A DNA stretch of 64,000 nt, taken from positions 1-64,000 of the forward strand of contig JBBRXX010000013.1 of assembly GCA_038238245.1 (NCBI GenBank), in the 5' to 3' direction. This document shows, piece after piece, positions 44,635 to 52,433 of the stretch; position 1 is the stretch's first letter, and each line of letters begins with the position of its first letter. Both the position numbers and the translations under genes were made by a program. Origin of the DNA: DASQHW01 sp038238245. Lineage in GTDB: Bacteria > Actinomycetota > Acidimicrobiia > IMCC26256 > PALSA-610. Below the pieces are notes generated by a model, which worked only from the letters and a program-made list of their open reading frames with translations, made no database searches and was not told the DNA's origin.

Positions 44635-46002
44635 TTACGGCGCGGTGGAGGCCGCGATCCAGTAGCCGTCGCCGTTCGGGCGATCGTCCATGTCGACGGC
44701 GCGGGCGGACGCGTCGAGGCCGAGGCTGCCGAAGAACTTGGCACGGCCGAACGTGAACACGCCCCCGTCGGCGGCGACGAGCCAGTACCCCTTGGCGCCC
44801 GGCGCGGCCGCCATGCCGACGACGGGTTGCGCGAGGCGTATTCCGCCCATCGACCCGTGGAACTTCGCGTCCCCGAAGGTGAAGATGCCGCCGTCAGCGG
44901 CGACGAGCCAGTACCCGTCGCCGCTCCGCGTCGCCGCCATGCCGACGACGGGTTGCGCGAGCGGAATGCCGCCCATCGACCCGTGGAACTTCGCGTCCCC
45001 GAACGAGAACACCCCGCCATCCGACGCCGCCAACCAGTACCCCTTGCCGCTCGGCGTCGCGGCCATGCCGACGACGGGCTGCACGAGGCGTATGCCGCCC
45101 ATCGACCCGCGGAAGTCCGCGTCGCCGAACGCGAAGATGCCGCCGTCGCTCGCCACGAGCCAGTACCCCTTGCCGCTCGGCGTCGTCGCGATGTCGACGA
45201 CGGGCTGGTCGAGGCGCGTCCCGCCCATGGACCCGCGGAAGCGGGCGTCACCGAACGCGAACACGCCGCCGTCCGATGCCGCGAGCCAGTAGCCGTTCCC
45301 GCTCGGCGTCGCATCCATCCCGACGACCGGCGCCTGCAACACGCCTTTGGGTTCGCCCCGGTACGGCGCCGCGCCGTACGCGACCACCGCGCCCCGCACG
45401 CCGTGCAGGCACGGGGCGTCGTGCAAGGCGGTGGCGTTGGCGGTCGCGCTCGTGGTGCTGCACGACGGGTCGAACTGCCACGGCGGCGTGCACGAGACGA
45501 CGCGGCACACGACCGCGCCGACGCATTTCACCTCCTGGTGGCACTGCCCGTACCGGAACTGGTTGCAGCAGACGGCGCGTTCATCGCACGAGCCCGTGTT
45601 GCAACGGCACCCGCAGCTCTGGCAGCCCGGCGCACACACACCGCTCGCGCCGCAATCGCACGAGCACGTCGCGTTGCAATCGACGTAGTAGCGCGGGCCG
45701 GTCCCGCAGAAGCCGGAGTTGTCGGCCTTCCACCATCCACCCGAGATCGTTCCGGGCGGGCACGTGTTCTGCCCGCCGTTGATCGAGCAGCACATAGCGC
45801 TCCACCCCGAGCCGCAATCCGCGCCGGGACCACACACCGCCGCGTGCGCGGTGCCCGGCCGGAGCAGGAAGCGCCACGGGTTCACCGCGAGCGCGGAACC
45901 GACGATCGCGGTGCGCACGAGGAAGCTGCGACGCCCGATGCGGCGTCCCAGCCACGCGGCAGTACGCGCGACGACCCGTTCCGACACGGCCGGGCGCGTC
46001 AC
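44635..46002 (-). CDS. Tat-exported MADH-light-chain-like Cys-rich domain fused to six propeller-like repeats
   Basis: A 455-residue protein. It starts with GTG 46002, overlapping the upstream stop (GTGA). A twin-arginine signal (GRRSFLVRTA) ends near TAHA. A Cys-rich domain (about 60-185, over 20 Cys) resembles the methylamine dehydrogenase light chain: CCSINGGQNTCPPGT, then WW, C, YYVDC parallels CSGGSLTNCPPGT...W...C...YRDC of MauA. The second Trp of the MauA tryptophan tryptophylquinone (W in IIWC) has no clear partner here, so the cofactor is unproven. Residues about 200-455 are six repeats of about 42 residues (PVVGMAATPSGKGYWLAASD then GGVFAFGDAKFHGSMGG), with a half repeat at each end, as in beta-propellers closed by a shared blade. 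It is the last gene of the operon. Confidence 0.8.
   Translation of the reverse strand: MTRPAVSERVVARTAAWLGRRIGRRSFLVRTAIVGSALAVNPWRFLLRPGTAHAAVCGPGADCGSGWSAMCCSINGGQNTCPPGTISGGWWKADNSGFCGTGPRYYVDCNATCSCDCGASGVCAPGCQSCGCRCNTGSCDERAVCCNQFRYGQCHQEVKCVGAVVCRVVSCTPPWQFDPSCSTTSATANATALHDAPCLHGVRGAVVAYGAAPYRGEPKGVLQAPVVGMDATPSGNGYWLAASDGGVFAFGDARFRGSMGGTRLDQPVVDIATTPSGKGYWLVASDGGIFAFGDADFRGSMGGIRLVQPVVGMAATPSGKGYWLAASDGGVFSFGDAKFHGSMGGIPLAQPVVGMAATRSGDGYWLVAADGGIFTFGDAKFHGSMGGIRLAQPVVGMAAAPGAKGYWLVAADGGVFTFGRAKFFGSLGLDASARAVDMDDRPNGDGYWIAASTAP
44638..45400 (-). repeat. Tandem 126-bp coding repeats (about six units)
   Basis: Each unit encodes about 42 residues: a PVVGMAATP-type strand, GYWLVAADGG, FTFGDAKFHGS and a short turn. 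GYWL or GYWI occurs six times and the FGDA-type strand six times counting a diverged N-terminal AVVAYGAAPYRG. Middle units are nearly identical at the DNA level, which suggests recent amplification or conversion. Confidence 0.85.
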
Positions 46003-46511
46003 GGCATCGCGTCCACTTCGAGGTCCCCGAGCGCGCCGTTCACCTGCGTGATGATGCGGGGGAGCGACGCCCGGCTCCCGGCCACGACGTACAGGCAGAA
46101 TGCGCGCGCGCTCGCGTTGAAGAAGATCTGGCAGCCGACCTGGCCGGGCCGCCGTTGCTGCAGCCGGTTCGGCGAGAACATCTGGGCGGTGACCCGCGGT
46201 ACGCCGCGCGCGCTGAACAACGGCTGGAGTGCGGCGTCGGGCCCGTACTCGAACAGCGCGACGAACGCGTCCGACGAGCGCATGCGCGTTGTGAAGTTGC
46301 CGCCGAAGTCGTCGCGATGTTCGGGAAGCGGGAAGCTCGCGAGATGGAGCACGGCGAACGTCCGCTCGACGGTCTCCCCGAGCGCGCGCTGATCGCCCGT
46401 ACCGCCGACGGCGCCGCCGACGGTGCCGCCGAACGCACGGCGGCGTGCGACGCGGGCTTCCCACCGCGCGGGCAGTGTCACGCCCAAGCCGTGCGCGACG
46501 ACCCGCGTCAT
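45999..46511 (-). CDS. Hypothetical protein of the mau-like operon (170 aa)
   Basis: A 170-residue protein without signal peptide; ATG 46511 overlaps the upstream stop (ATGA) and its own stop overlaps the start of the Cys-rich protein (GTGA). Residues 1-40 are basic and Gly-rich; the rest alternates strands and helices (TFAVLHLASFPLPEHRDDFG; AFCLYVVAGSRASLPRIITQ). No family is recognised. Tight coupling implies it acts with the exported protein, for example as a chaperone; that is inference. Confidence 0.65.
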   Translation of the reverse strand: MTRVVAHGLGVTLPARWEARVARRRAFGGTVGGAVGGTGDQRALGETVERTFAVLHLASFPLPEHRDDFGGNFTTRMRSSDAFVALFEYGPDAALQPLFSARGVPRVTAQMFSPNRLQQRRPGQVGCQIFFNASARAFCLYVVAGSRASLPRIITQVNGALGDLEVDAMP

Positions 46512-47101
46512 GCGAACTGCACCGTGATCGCGCCGAGCAGGGCGACGGCGAAGGTGGCTTGCAGCACGGTCGCGACACGCGCCGCGGGCGGACGCAGACG
46601 TTCGAGCCGCCCGAGTGTGGCGCGCAGCGTGGACGGATCATGCGCACGCGCCGTCGCGAGCACCGGCAGCGCACGCGCGAGACCGAACGTCGCGCCGACG
46701 AGCGCGCCCGCCGGGAGCGACCCGGTCGCGGCCGCGCAGGCGAATGCCAACCACGTGATCGATGCGGTGACGATGGTGGCGACGCCCAATCCGAGTTGCG
46801 CGCCGAAGCCGACGCCGTACACCCATCCCCGGTATGTCGCGAGCCAGTCCTCGTTCACCTGGCGGCGGGGGCCCGGAACACGCAGCCCGAACGCGCGCGC
46901 GTCGAGCAGCAGGCCGATGATTGCCAGCACGCCGATCACGAGCATCGATCCGCGGGTGCCGGCCCACGGCGCGCCCACCGCGCCGAGCAGCGCGCCCAGC
47001 AAGGCGCCCGCGAGTGTCGACGCCGCGACGTATGCCGCGACGGTGACCCCATAGCGCTGGCGCCGGGCCCGCTCACCGAGCGGGCTGATGCTCGCGAGCA
47101 T
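46508..47101 (-). CDS. Multi-pass membrane protein of the mau-like operon
   Basis: A 197-residue protein with about five or six membrane segments. The central stretch DWLATYRGWVYGVGFGAQLGLG and ALVGATFGLARALPVLATAR has small-residue helices like CcdA/DsbD-type thiol electron carriers, but I see no Cys pair in the membrane apart from one Cys (FACAAATG), so this is only a suggestion. A GGAGAG ribosome binding site precedes ATG 47101. Its stop overlaps the next start by ATGA. Confidence 0.7.
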   Translation of the reverse strand: MLASISPLGERARRQRYGVTVAAYVAASTLAGALLGALLGAVGAPWAGTRGSMLVIGVLAIIGLLLDARAFGLRVPGPRRQVNEDWLATYRGWVYGVGFGAQLGLGVATIVTASITWLAFACAAATGSLPAGALVGATFGLARALPVLATARAHDPSTLRATLGRLERLRPPAARVATVLQATFAVALLGAITVQFA

Positions 47102-47110
47102 CGACTCTCC

Positions 47111-47182
47111 TCACGGTGACCACATGCTGCGGATCGCGGCCGCGCACGCGAGTGCACAGCCGGCCCCGACCATTGCGTTCAC
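47111..47182 (-). CDS. Possible 23-residue single-helix micropeptide
   Basis: GTG 47182 overlaps the stop of the MauD-like gene (GTGA), and the frame ends with TGA at 47111, ten bases before the next start. The peptide VNAMVGAGCALACAAAIRSMWSP is described by its parts: a hydrophobic stretch with two Cys, then Arg and Trp. It could be a small membrane peptide, or only a coupling sequence between two genes. Confidence 0.3.
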   Translation of the reverse strand: MNAMVGAGCALACAAAIRSMWSP

Positions 47183-47904
47183 GAACGCGTCCCGTCGTGG
47201 TAGAGCAGCGGGTCGCCGGGCCCGATGCCGTGCGCGAGCAGCTCGCGGTCGATCCGGGCCTCTCGTGCCGCGCCGTCGCGGCCGTACGCACCATCCGCCG
47301 CATCGCCGCCCGCCTGCACGATGAGGTTGCGTACCTGCGGCCAGGTCGCACCGGTGCCTTCGCCCTCGACGCGTCCCGCCGCACCGTCGACGAGCACGAA
47401 GTACGGCGAGCCCGGCACGTCGTAGGCCGTCCACGCCACGCTGGACATCACCACCGCGAGCCCGCGCGGCGCGACTTCCCGGAGCGCAGTGATGCTCTCG
47501 TCGCGCGCGTCCTTGACGACGACGACGAGGCGCGTGTCCGCGGGGAGTCCGAGCTCGTCGGCGCGCCCGAACGCGTCCCAGAACTCACGGCACGTCAAGC
47601 AGCTGCTCGAGAGAAACGCCAGCAAGGTGCGATGACGAGTGCCGGTGACCGCGACATGCACCACGTCGTCGGCGAGTGTCTCACCCGAGATGTCGTGCGC
47701 ACGTCGTCCGGACGCGCCGCCCGGGCCGGTGTGCGTCTCGCCGAGCGCGATCGTCGCAGGGACCGCCGCCGAATCGTCGAGCTCGCCGCCCTGGTCGATC
47801 GCATGCAACCGGCGCAGGATCTCGGCGTGGCTGCGCAACAGACCGGCGACGAGCACCGTCAACAGCACGATCACGACCGTCTCGATCGCGATGAGTACCG
47901 ACAT
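47179..47904 (-). CDS. mauD: MauD-like thioredoxin-fold membrane-anchored protein
   Basis: A 241-residue protein with one N-terminal membrane helix (VLIAIETVVIVLLTVLVAGLL) and an outward thioredoxin-like domain. The active site is SSSCLTCREFW with Cys102 and Cys105 (CxxC), and the cis-Pro region is VPGSPYFVLVDG. MauD proteins assist disulfide formation in the Cys-rich methylamine dehydrogenase light chain, which agrees with the Cys-rich protein downstream. ATG 47904 overlaps the MauE-like stop (TGATG). The C-terminus has a short acidic-basic tail. Confidence 0.82.
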   Translation of the reverse strand: MSVLIAIETVVIVLLTVLVAGLLRSHAEILRRLHAIDQGGELDDSAAVPATIALGETHTGPGGASGRRAHDISGETLADDVVHVAVTGTRHRTLLAFLSSSCLTCREFWDAFGRADELGLPADTRLVVVVKDARDESITALREVAPRGLAVVMSSVAWTAYDVPGSPYFVLVDGAAGRVEGEGTGATWPQVRNLIVQAGGDAADGAYGRDGAAREARIDRELLAHGIGPGDPLLYHDGTRS

Positions 47905-48425
47905 CAGTGATCTCCCTGCTCGGACGCGTGCGTGAGCTCGGGCAGGGCGTCGATCGTCAGTGCCGCGAGCCGCGCCGCGCACAACACCAGGACGACGAAC
48001 GGCACTCCCGCGAGTGGCAGCTCCGCGACCCCGGCCAACGGTGGCCCGTCGAACGCCGCGCCGACCGCGACGAGCGCGGCCGCGGAATTCACCGCGACGT
48101 GCACCCGCGACGCCGGGGTGGTCGACGGGCCGAGGCAGCCGCAAGGGGTCGTCGGAGCCCGGCGGAGCAACCGAAGGGCCATCACCGCGAGCCCGGCGTA
48201 GACGCTCGCCACGAGCAGCGCGCCCCCGTGGCCGGCGCCCGCACCGGCGCCGGCCGCACCCAGCTCGATGGCGCCGAACGCGCGCACCGCGCCGGACGAT
48301 GACGGCAGACCGATTGCGCGCGCCGCTGCGCCCGTGGATCGCGGCGACGCGAGCTTCGCGGCGCCGGACCAGGCGAGCAGCGCGCACGCGGCGAGGAAAG
48401 GCCCCGAACCCAGCATCCGCGCCAA
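47904..48425 (-). CDS. mauE: MauE-like (DoxX-related) membrane protein
   Basis: A 173-residue protein with about four membrane helices. LLAWSGAAKLASP at the start and the CGCLGPST motif (about residues 95-102) are hallmarks of the MauE family, thought to act in electron transfer or disulfide chemistry during methylamine dehydrogenase maturation. It is the first gene of the operon and couples directly to the MauD-like gene. The hydrolase gene upstream ends only 34 bp away on the same strand. Confidence 0.8.
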   Translation of the reverse strand: MARMLGSGPFLAACALLAWSGAAKLASPRSTGAAARAIGLPSSSGAVRAFGAIELGAAGAGAGAGHGGALLVASVYAGLAVMALRLLRRAPTTPCGCLGPSTTPASRVHVAVNSAAALVAVGAAFDGPPLAGVAELPLAGVPFVVLVLCAARLAALTIDALPELTHASEQGDH

Positions 48426-48458
48426 CGGTAACTGACGCGCGCGCGCCGGACGGCGATA

Positions 48459-49589
48459 TCAGGGGCTGTGCGTATACAGCTTCACGCTCGGGAACGCGCG
48501 TGTGATGCCGTCGCCGAGGCCAAGCGGTTGCGCGCCGAGCAGCACACTGCGCAGCTCGGCCACGGTGAAGTGCTGCACGATCGGCCAGAACTTCGTCGGG
48601 TCCACGTCGCTCTTCTGACAGCCGTTGATCCCGAGCCGCAGCAAGTTCTCGGCGACGAGGTGGTTCTGGCGCGCGAACTCGATGAGCCCGCCGCCGCCGC
48701 GGATCACCGTGCAGACATCGCTGAACGTGTTGTGGCCCGCGTTCGCGATCTCCACCCGCCGCTTCGGCGACGGGAGGCTCGCGTACGTCTTCGCCAGGCG
48801 CTCCGGGGTGAGCGCGATGTCGCCGCTCGCACCGATGATCATCGTCGGCTTGTCGGGAGGCGTGCCGCTGGGCCCGACCGGCGCCCATCCGATCGCGACC
48901 TTGACCCGCTCGTCGCTCAACGCGTCGAATGCCGTCCCGCCGCCGGCCGAGTGCCCGACCGCACCGGCCACACCGGCGTTCACGATGCCCCGCAGCACTG
49001 AGCCCGCCCGTTCGTTCTCGTGCTGTATCAGGTCGAGGCTCTGCAGCATCAGCCGGCGATCGCGCGCCGGGTCGCCGCTGAGCTTGCCGCCCTTGACCTG
49101 CGCGACCAGTCCCCGCTCGAGATAGTCGACCGATGCGACGACGTATCCCCAGGACGCGATGCCGACGTCGAGCGCGGAGTTGACCAGCCGGTAGCCGCCC
49201 GCCCCGTGGCTGAACAACACGACCGGGAACGGGCCCTTGGCGCTTCCGGGCGCGTCGTCGTAGGCGTCCATCGTGACGACGGTGTTGTACTTCGGTGGCA
49301 CCAGACCCTTGAGATCCTTCGGCAGCGGTGTCGCCTGGTTGTACGTCGCCTTCTTCTTTCCGGCGGCGGACGCGTCGTCGGCCGGATACCAGACCGTGAC
49401 GTCGCGATCCTTCATGTGCAGGGTCGTGTAACCGACCTTGTACGGACCGGGCTTCGCGTAGGCGGGGTCGTCCGTGGGCGCGCCGACGGTGGTAGACGTC
49501 GTCGTGGAAGCGGGCTTCGCACTGCTGCTGCATGCGGCGCTGCTCAGCATCACGACCACGGCGACGGCGGCCGCGATGCGTCGCGTCAT
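48459..49589 (-). CDS. Exported alpha/beta hydrolase lipoprotein (chlorophyllase/PAF-acetylhydrolase-like)
   Basis: A 376-residue lipoprotein with lipobox at Cys20 (SSAACSSS) and a Thr-rich linker. The catalytic core shows FPVVLFSHGAGGYR (oxyanion strand), nucleophile elbow GAVGHSAGGGTAF (about residue 200), IIGASGDIALTPE with the Asp, and EIANAGHNTFSDVC with the His. Enzymes of this group deacylate or hydrolyse lipids and esters outside the membrane. ATG 49589 overlaps the stop of the 88-residue gene upstream. It is the third gene of the amidohydrolase operon and lies just before the mau-like operon, possibly on the same transcript. Confidence 0.87.
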   Translation of the reverse strand: MTRRIAAAVAVVVMLSSAACSSSAKPASTTTSTTVGAPTDDPAYAKPGPYKVGYTTLHMKDRDVTVWYPADDASAAGKKKATYNQATPLPKDLKGLVPPKYNTVVTMDAYDDAPGSAKGPFPVVLFSHGAGGYRLVNSALDVGIASWGYVVASVDYLERGLVAQVKGGKLSGDPARDRRLMLQSLDLIQHENERAGSVLRGIVNAGVAGAVGHSAGGGTAFDALSDERVKVAIGWAPVGPSGTPPDKPTMIIGASGDIALTPERLAKTYASLPSPKRRVEIANAGHNTFSDVCTVIRGGGGLIEFARQNHLVAENLLRLGINGCQKSDVDPTKFWPIVQHFTVAELRSVLLGAQPLGLGDGITRAFPSVKLYTHSP

Positions 49590-49852
49590 TTCTCGAGTTC
49601 CTTCACGAGGGTCTTCGCCCGCTGGACGAGCGCGGTGGTTCCCGGCGACGGGCGAAACTCGGCGAGCTCTTCGGAAAGCGTGACGACGATCGCCGCGAGC
49701 TCGCGCACCTCCTCGAGCGGTTGGTGCAGGTTGATGTTCGAGAACGGGAAGGCGATCGTGACGCGGCTCGACCCGCTGTGCACGACCGACGGCTTCTCGG
49801 CAAACTCCGGCTTGACGGGCAGGTTGTCGGTGTCGTCGGCCACCCGGATCAC
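49586..49852 (-). CDS. Small hypothetical protein (88 aa) between amidohydrolase and hydrolase
   Basis: An 88-residue soluble protein. GTG 49852 overlaps the amidohydrolase stop (GTGA) and its stop overlaps the hydrolase start (ATGA). The second half is helical (PLEEVRELAAIVVTLSEELA) and ends in Lys/Glu. No family is recognised. Position suggests an accessory subunit of the neighbouring amidohydrolase. Confidence 0.6.
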   Translation of the reverse strand: MIRVADDTDNLPVKPEFAEKPSVVHSGSSRVTIAFPFSNINLHQPLEEVRELAAIVVTLSEELAEFRPSPGTTALVQRAKTLVKELEK

Positions 49853-51078
49853 ACCCGGTCGAGCTCGAGCATCTTGATCGCGTTGCCGCGCAGCACCTTG
49901 TAGGCCACGGTCTCGTCGAAGTCGGCGAGCATCTTCTCGACGTACTCCTTGGAGTTGGGCCAGGTCGTGTCTGTGTGCGGGTAGTCGGTTTCGAAGCAGA
50001 TGTTCTCCGGGCCCACCTCGTCGAGGGAGTGCAACCCGTGGTAGTCGGCGGTGAAGCAGCCGAAAATACGGCCCGGATACTGCCGCGACGGCGGCTCGGG
50101 GATGCGCTCCTTCATGTGCTGCCAGCTGTCGTGCTGGTCCCACACCTGGTCGGCCCGCTCGAGCACGTACGGGATCCAGCCGATCTGCGCTTCCGAGTAG
50201 GCGAGCTTCAGCTTCGGATACGTCATGAGCTTCGTCGAGAACAACCAGTCGGCCATCGATGCCATCGCGTTGTTGAACGCGAGCGTGCCGCCCACGCCGC
50301 CGGGCGCATCGGGCGATGCCGAAGGATTCGTCGACGACGAGCCGATGTGCATGCACAATGTCACGCCGGTGTCGTTGCACACCTGGAACATCGGGTCCCA
50401 ATCACCGCTGTGGATGGTGGGGAGCTTGAGGTGGTGCGGCAGCTCGCTGAAACAGATCGCGCGGCAACCCTTGTCGGCGATGCGTTGCACTTCCTTGGCG
50501 GCGAGGTCGACGTCCCAGAGCGGGATCAGGCAGAGGGGGATGTTCACGCCGCCCGACGGCTCACACCACTCTTCGATCATCCAGTTGTTGTACGCCTCGA
50601 CGCACGCGAGCCCGAGCTCCTTGTCCTCGCCTTCGTAGAACGTCTGCCCGCAGAAACGCGGAAACGTGGGGAAGGGGAGCGAGCCGTCGACCCAGTTGAG
50701 CGCGAAGTCCTTGACGCGCGCGTCGCGTTCGTAGCAGCCGGGGCGCATCTCGTCGTAGGTCAGCGCCTCCATGACCATCTTCGTGCGGTCGAACTTTGTC
50801 AGGTCGCCGTCGGGTGTGGCCTCGAGCGGGATCGCGACGAAGCGTTTGTGGACGTAGATCAGCCGGTCCTCGTAGTACCAGGCGTCGCCCCACAGTCCTT
50901 CGGGATCCTCGGTGTTCACGTACTTGGCGCCGGGCTTGTGACTGAACGCGCCCCAGCGCTTGCGCGCGATACGCGGACCCTTCTCGCGGTACTTCTCGGG
51001 CAGCCATGTCTGCCACACGTGCGCGGGCTCGACGACGTGGTCGTCGACGCTGATGATCTTCGGCAGGGTTGCTGACAT
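49849..51078 (-). CDS. Amidohydrolase family (metal-dependent, ACMSD-like) protein
   Basis: A 409-residue TIM-barrel metal hydrolase or decarboxylase of the amidohydrolase-2 group. It opens with KIISVDDHVVEPAHVW (metal-binding D-H motif), has VTLCMHIGSSSTNP (His of the metal site) and ends with NICFETDYPHTDTTWPNS (the conserved Asp). These are hallmarks of the group that includes ACMSD-like decarboxylases and resorcylate enzymes; the substrate is probably an aromatic acid or an ester-linked compound. ATG 51078 is chosen because the conserved start begins there; the longer frame is repeat-derived. It is the first gene of the operon with the 88-residue gene and the lipoprotein hydrolase. Confidence 0.88.
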   Translation of the reverse strand: MSATLPKIISVDDHVVEPAHVWQTWLPEKYREKGPRIARKRWGAFSHKPGAKYVNTEDPEGLWGDAWYYEDRLIYVHKRFVAIPLEATPDGDLTKFDRTKMVMEALTYDEMRPGCYERDARVKDFALNWVDGSLPFPTFPRFCGQTFYEGEDKELGLACVEAYNNWMIEEWCEPSGGVNIPLCLIPLWDVDLAAKEVQRIADKGCRAICFSELPHHLKLPTIHSGDWDPMFQVCNDTGVTLCMHIGSSSTNPSASPDAPGGVGGTLAFNNAMASMADWLFSTKLMTYPKLKLAYSEAQIGWIPYVLERADQVWDQHDSWQHMKERIPEPPSRQYPGRIFGCFTADYHGLHSLDEVGPENICFETDYPHTDTTWPNSKEYVEKMLADFDETVAYKVLRGNAIKMLELDRV

Positions 51079-51168
51079 GGGCGTCAGCCTACGCAACGAG
51101 CCGGGCGTGCGCCCCTGCCCCCAGGCCGCCTCCCGGGAGTCGCGTGGCCGGCGACGCGCGCCATCAGA

Positions 51169-51269
51169 TTGGACGCTGGGCACGCGTGTGGCGGGCTACG
51201 CGTCCAAACAGGTTGGACCCGGCAATGGGTTTGGACGCTCAGCCCGCCTGTGGCGGGCTGAGCGTCCAA
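51169..51269. repeat. Tandem palindromic repeats, one perfect, one degenerate
   Basis: A perfect 18-bp hairpin (51231-51248 with 51252-51269, 3-base loop) lies 62 bp from a degenerate copy (51169-51176 with 51200-51207). Both share TTGGACGCT and a 21-base right arm with two differences. The flanking bases CCATCAGATTGG and CCAATCAGATGG form a larger imperfect palindrome around the whole block. It lies between the stop of the hydrolase at 51283 and the start of the amidohydrolase and could terminate transcription of the former. Confidence 0.6.
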
Positions 51270-51282
51270 TCAGATGGAGCAG

Positions 51283-52191
51283 TTAGTCGACGGGCCAGAG
51301 TTCGAGCAGGGTCTTGAAGATCTCTTCGGATGCGTCGAGCGCGCCGAGGTGGCTCTCGCCGTGACGGATGCGCAGCTCGGCGTCGGGCACGAGCTTCATC
51401 ATGTGGTGGACGTGGGCGACGGGCACGATGTTGTCGGCGTCGCCGTGCCAGAACCGGACCGGCACGCGGATGTCGCGCAGCGAGAAGCCCCAGTCGCGCG
51501 TGAACAGCACGAGATCGGTCGGGAGCGCGTGGGCCTGCTTGCGCAGCGACCGGAGGATGTCCTCGATGAACATCTGCTTCATCTCGGGCCGCCGGAACAC
51601 GCGCTTGTCGCCCTCGGGTGAGATCGCGACGTACAGGTCGAACACCTGCGACCGGATCGGCGCCAGCACTCGCACCAGGCGGTGCAAGCTGTCGCCCACC
51701 GGTCGGCGGGACAACTCCACGAGTGGTGCGAGCCGGCGAGCGAGTCCGATGATCCCGCCGGTGGCCGCGTCCACGCCGGTTGTCGGTGCGACCCCGCCGA
51801 GCACCGCGGCCGCGATCACGCGTTCCGGGAAGCGGTACGCGCACGCGAGTGTGTAGGGACCACCGCCCGAGAGGCCGACGACTGCGAATCGCTCTTCGCC
51901 GAGTGCGTCGGCGATCGCGCCGACGTCGTCGGCGAAGCCCAACACGTTCGGGTAGACGTGCGGCGTCGAGAAGCCGACGCCCGGTCGTTCGAGCAGGATC
52001 AGCCGGATGCCCATCTCCATCGCGATGGGGTGCGTGTGCGGTGAGATCTGCGTGCGGCCGCCCGGCGTGCCGTGGAACCAGAACACGACGCGCCCGTGCG
52101 GGTTGCCGTACTCGGCGAAGCTGATGCGCCGGTGGGTCGCGACGCGAAACGTGCCTTCGAGGCGGGGTTCGACGACCGAATCCATGCCCAC
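51283..52191 (-). CDS. Alpha/beta-fold hydrolase
   Basis: A 302-residue hydrolase. Oxyanion strand VVFWFHGTPGGRTQ, nucleophile elbow VVGLSGGGPYTLA (about residue 109) and C-terminal RHGESHLGALDA with the likely catalytic His. The lid stretch TRDWGFSLRDIRVPVRFWHG matches the same region of the hydrolase at 33383, showing a paralogous pair. A shorter start at 52185 is possible. Substrate unknown. Confidence 0.87.
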   Translation of the reverse strand: MGMDSVVEPRLEGTFRVATHRRISFAEYGNPHGRVVFWFHGTPGGRTQISPHTHPIAMEMGIRLILLERPGVGFSTPHVYPNVLGFADDVGAIADALGEERFAVVGLSGGGPYTLACAYRFPERVIAAAVLGGVAPTTGVDAATGGIIGLARRLAPLVELSRRPVGDSLHRLVRVLAPIRSQVFDLYVAISPEGDKRVFRRPEMKQMFIEDILRSLRKQAHALPTDLVLFTRDWGFSLRDIRVPVRFWHGDADNIVPVAHVHHMMKLVPDAELRIRHGESHLGALDASEEIFKTLLELWPVD

Positions 52192-52433
52192 ACGTTGCCA
52201 TGAAGTGATCCGGGCTGTCGCTCGTGGTGAACATCCCGACGAAAGTGCGGCAAAGGAGCAACGACATAGGTCCGCGTTCGGGCCACGCGTTCATCATCGG
52301 GGCGAGGCCGAGGATGCAACTCCGTGTCCGGCGCTGCGCCAAGCGCGGCCCCGTCGGCCTGGTGCGCGCCGAGCCCGGACCGGGCCGACCGGGAGGCCGA
52401 GAAGCTCGAGACCGCCGCATAGCATCGGCGGCG

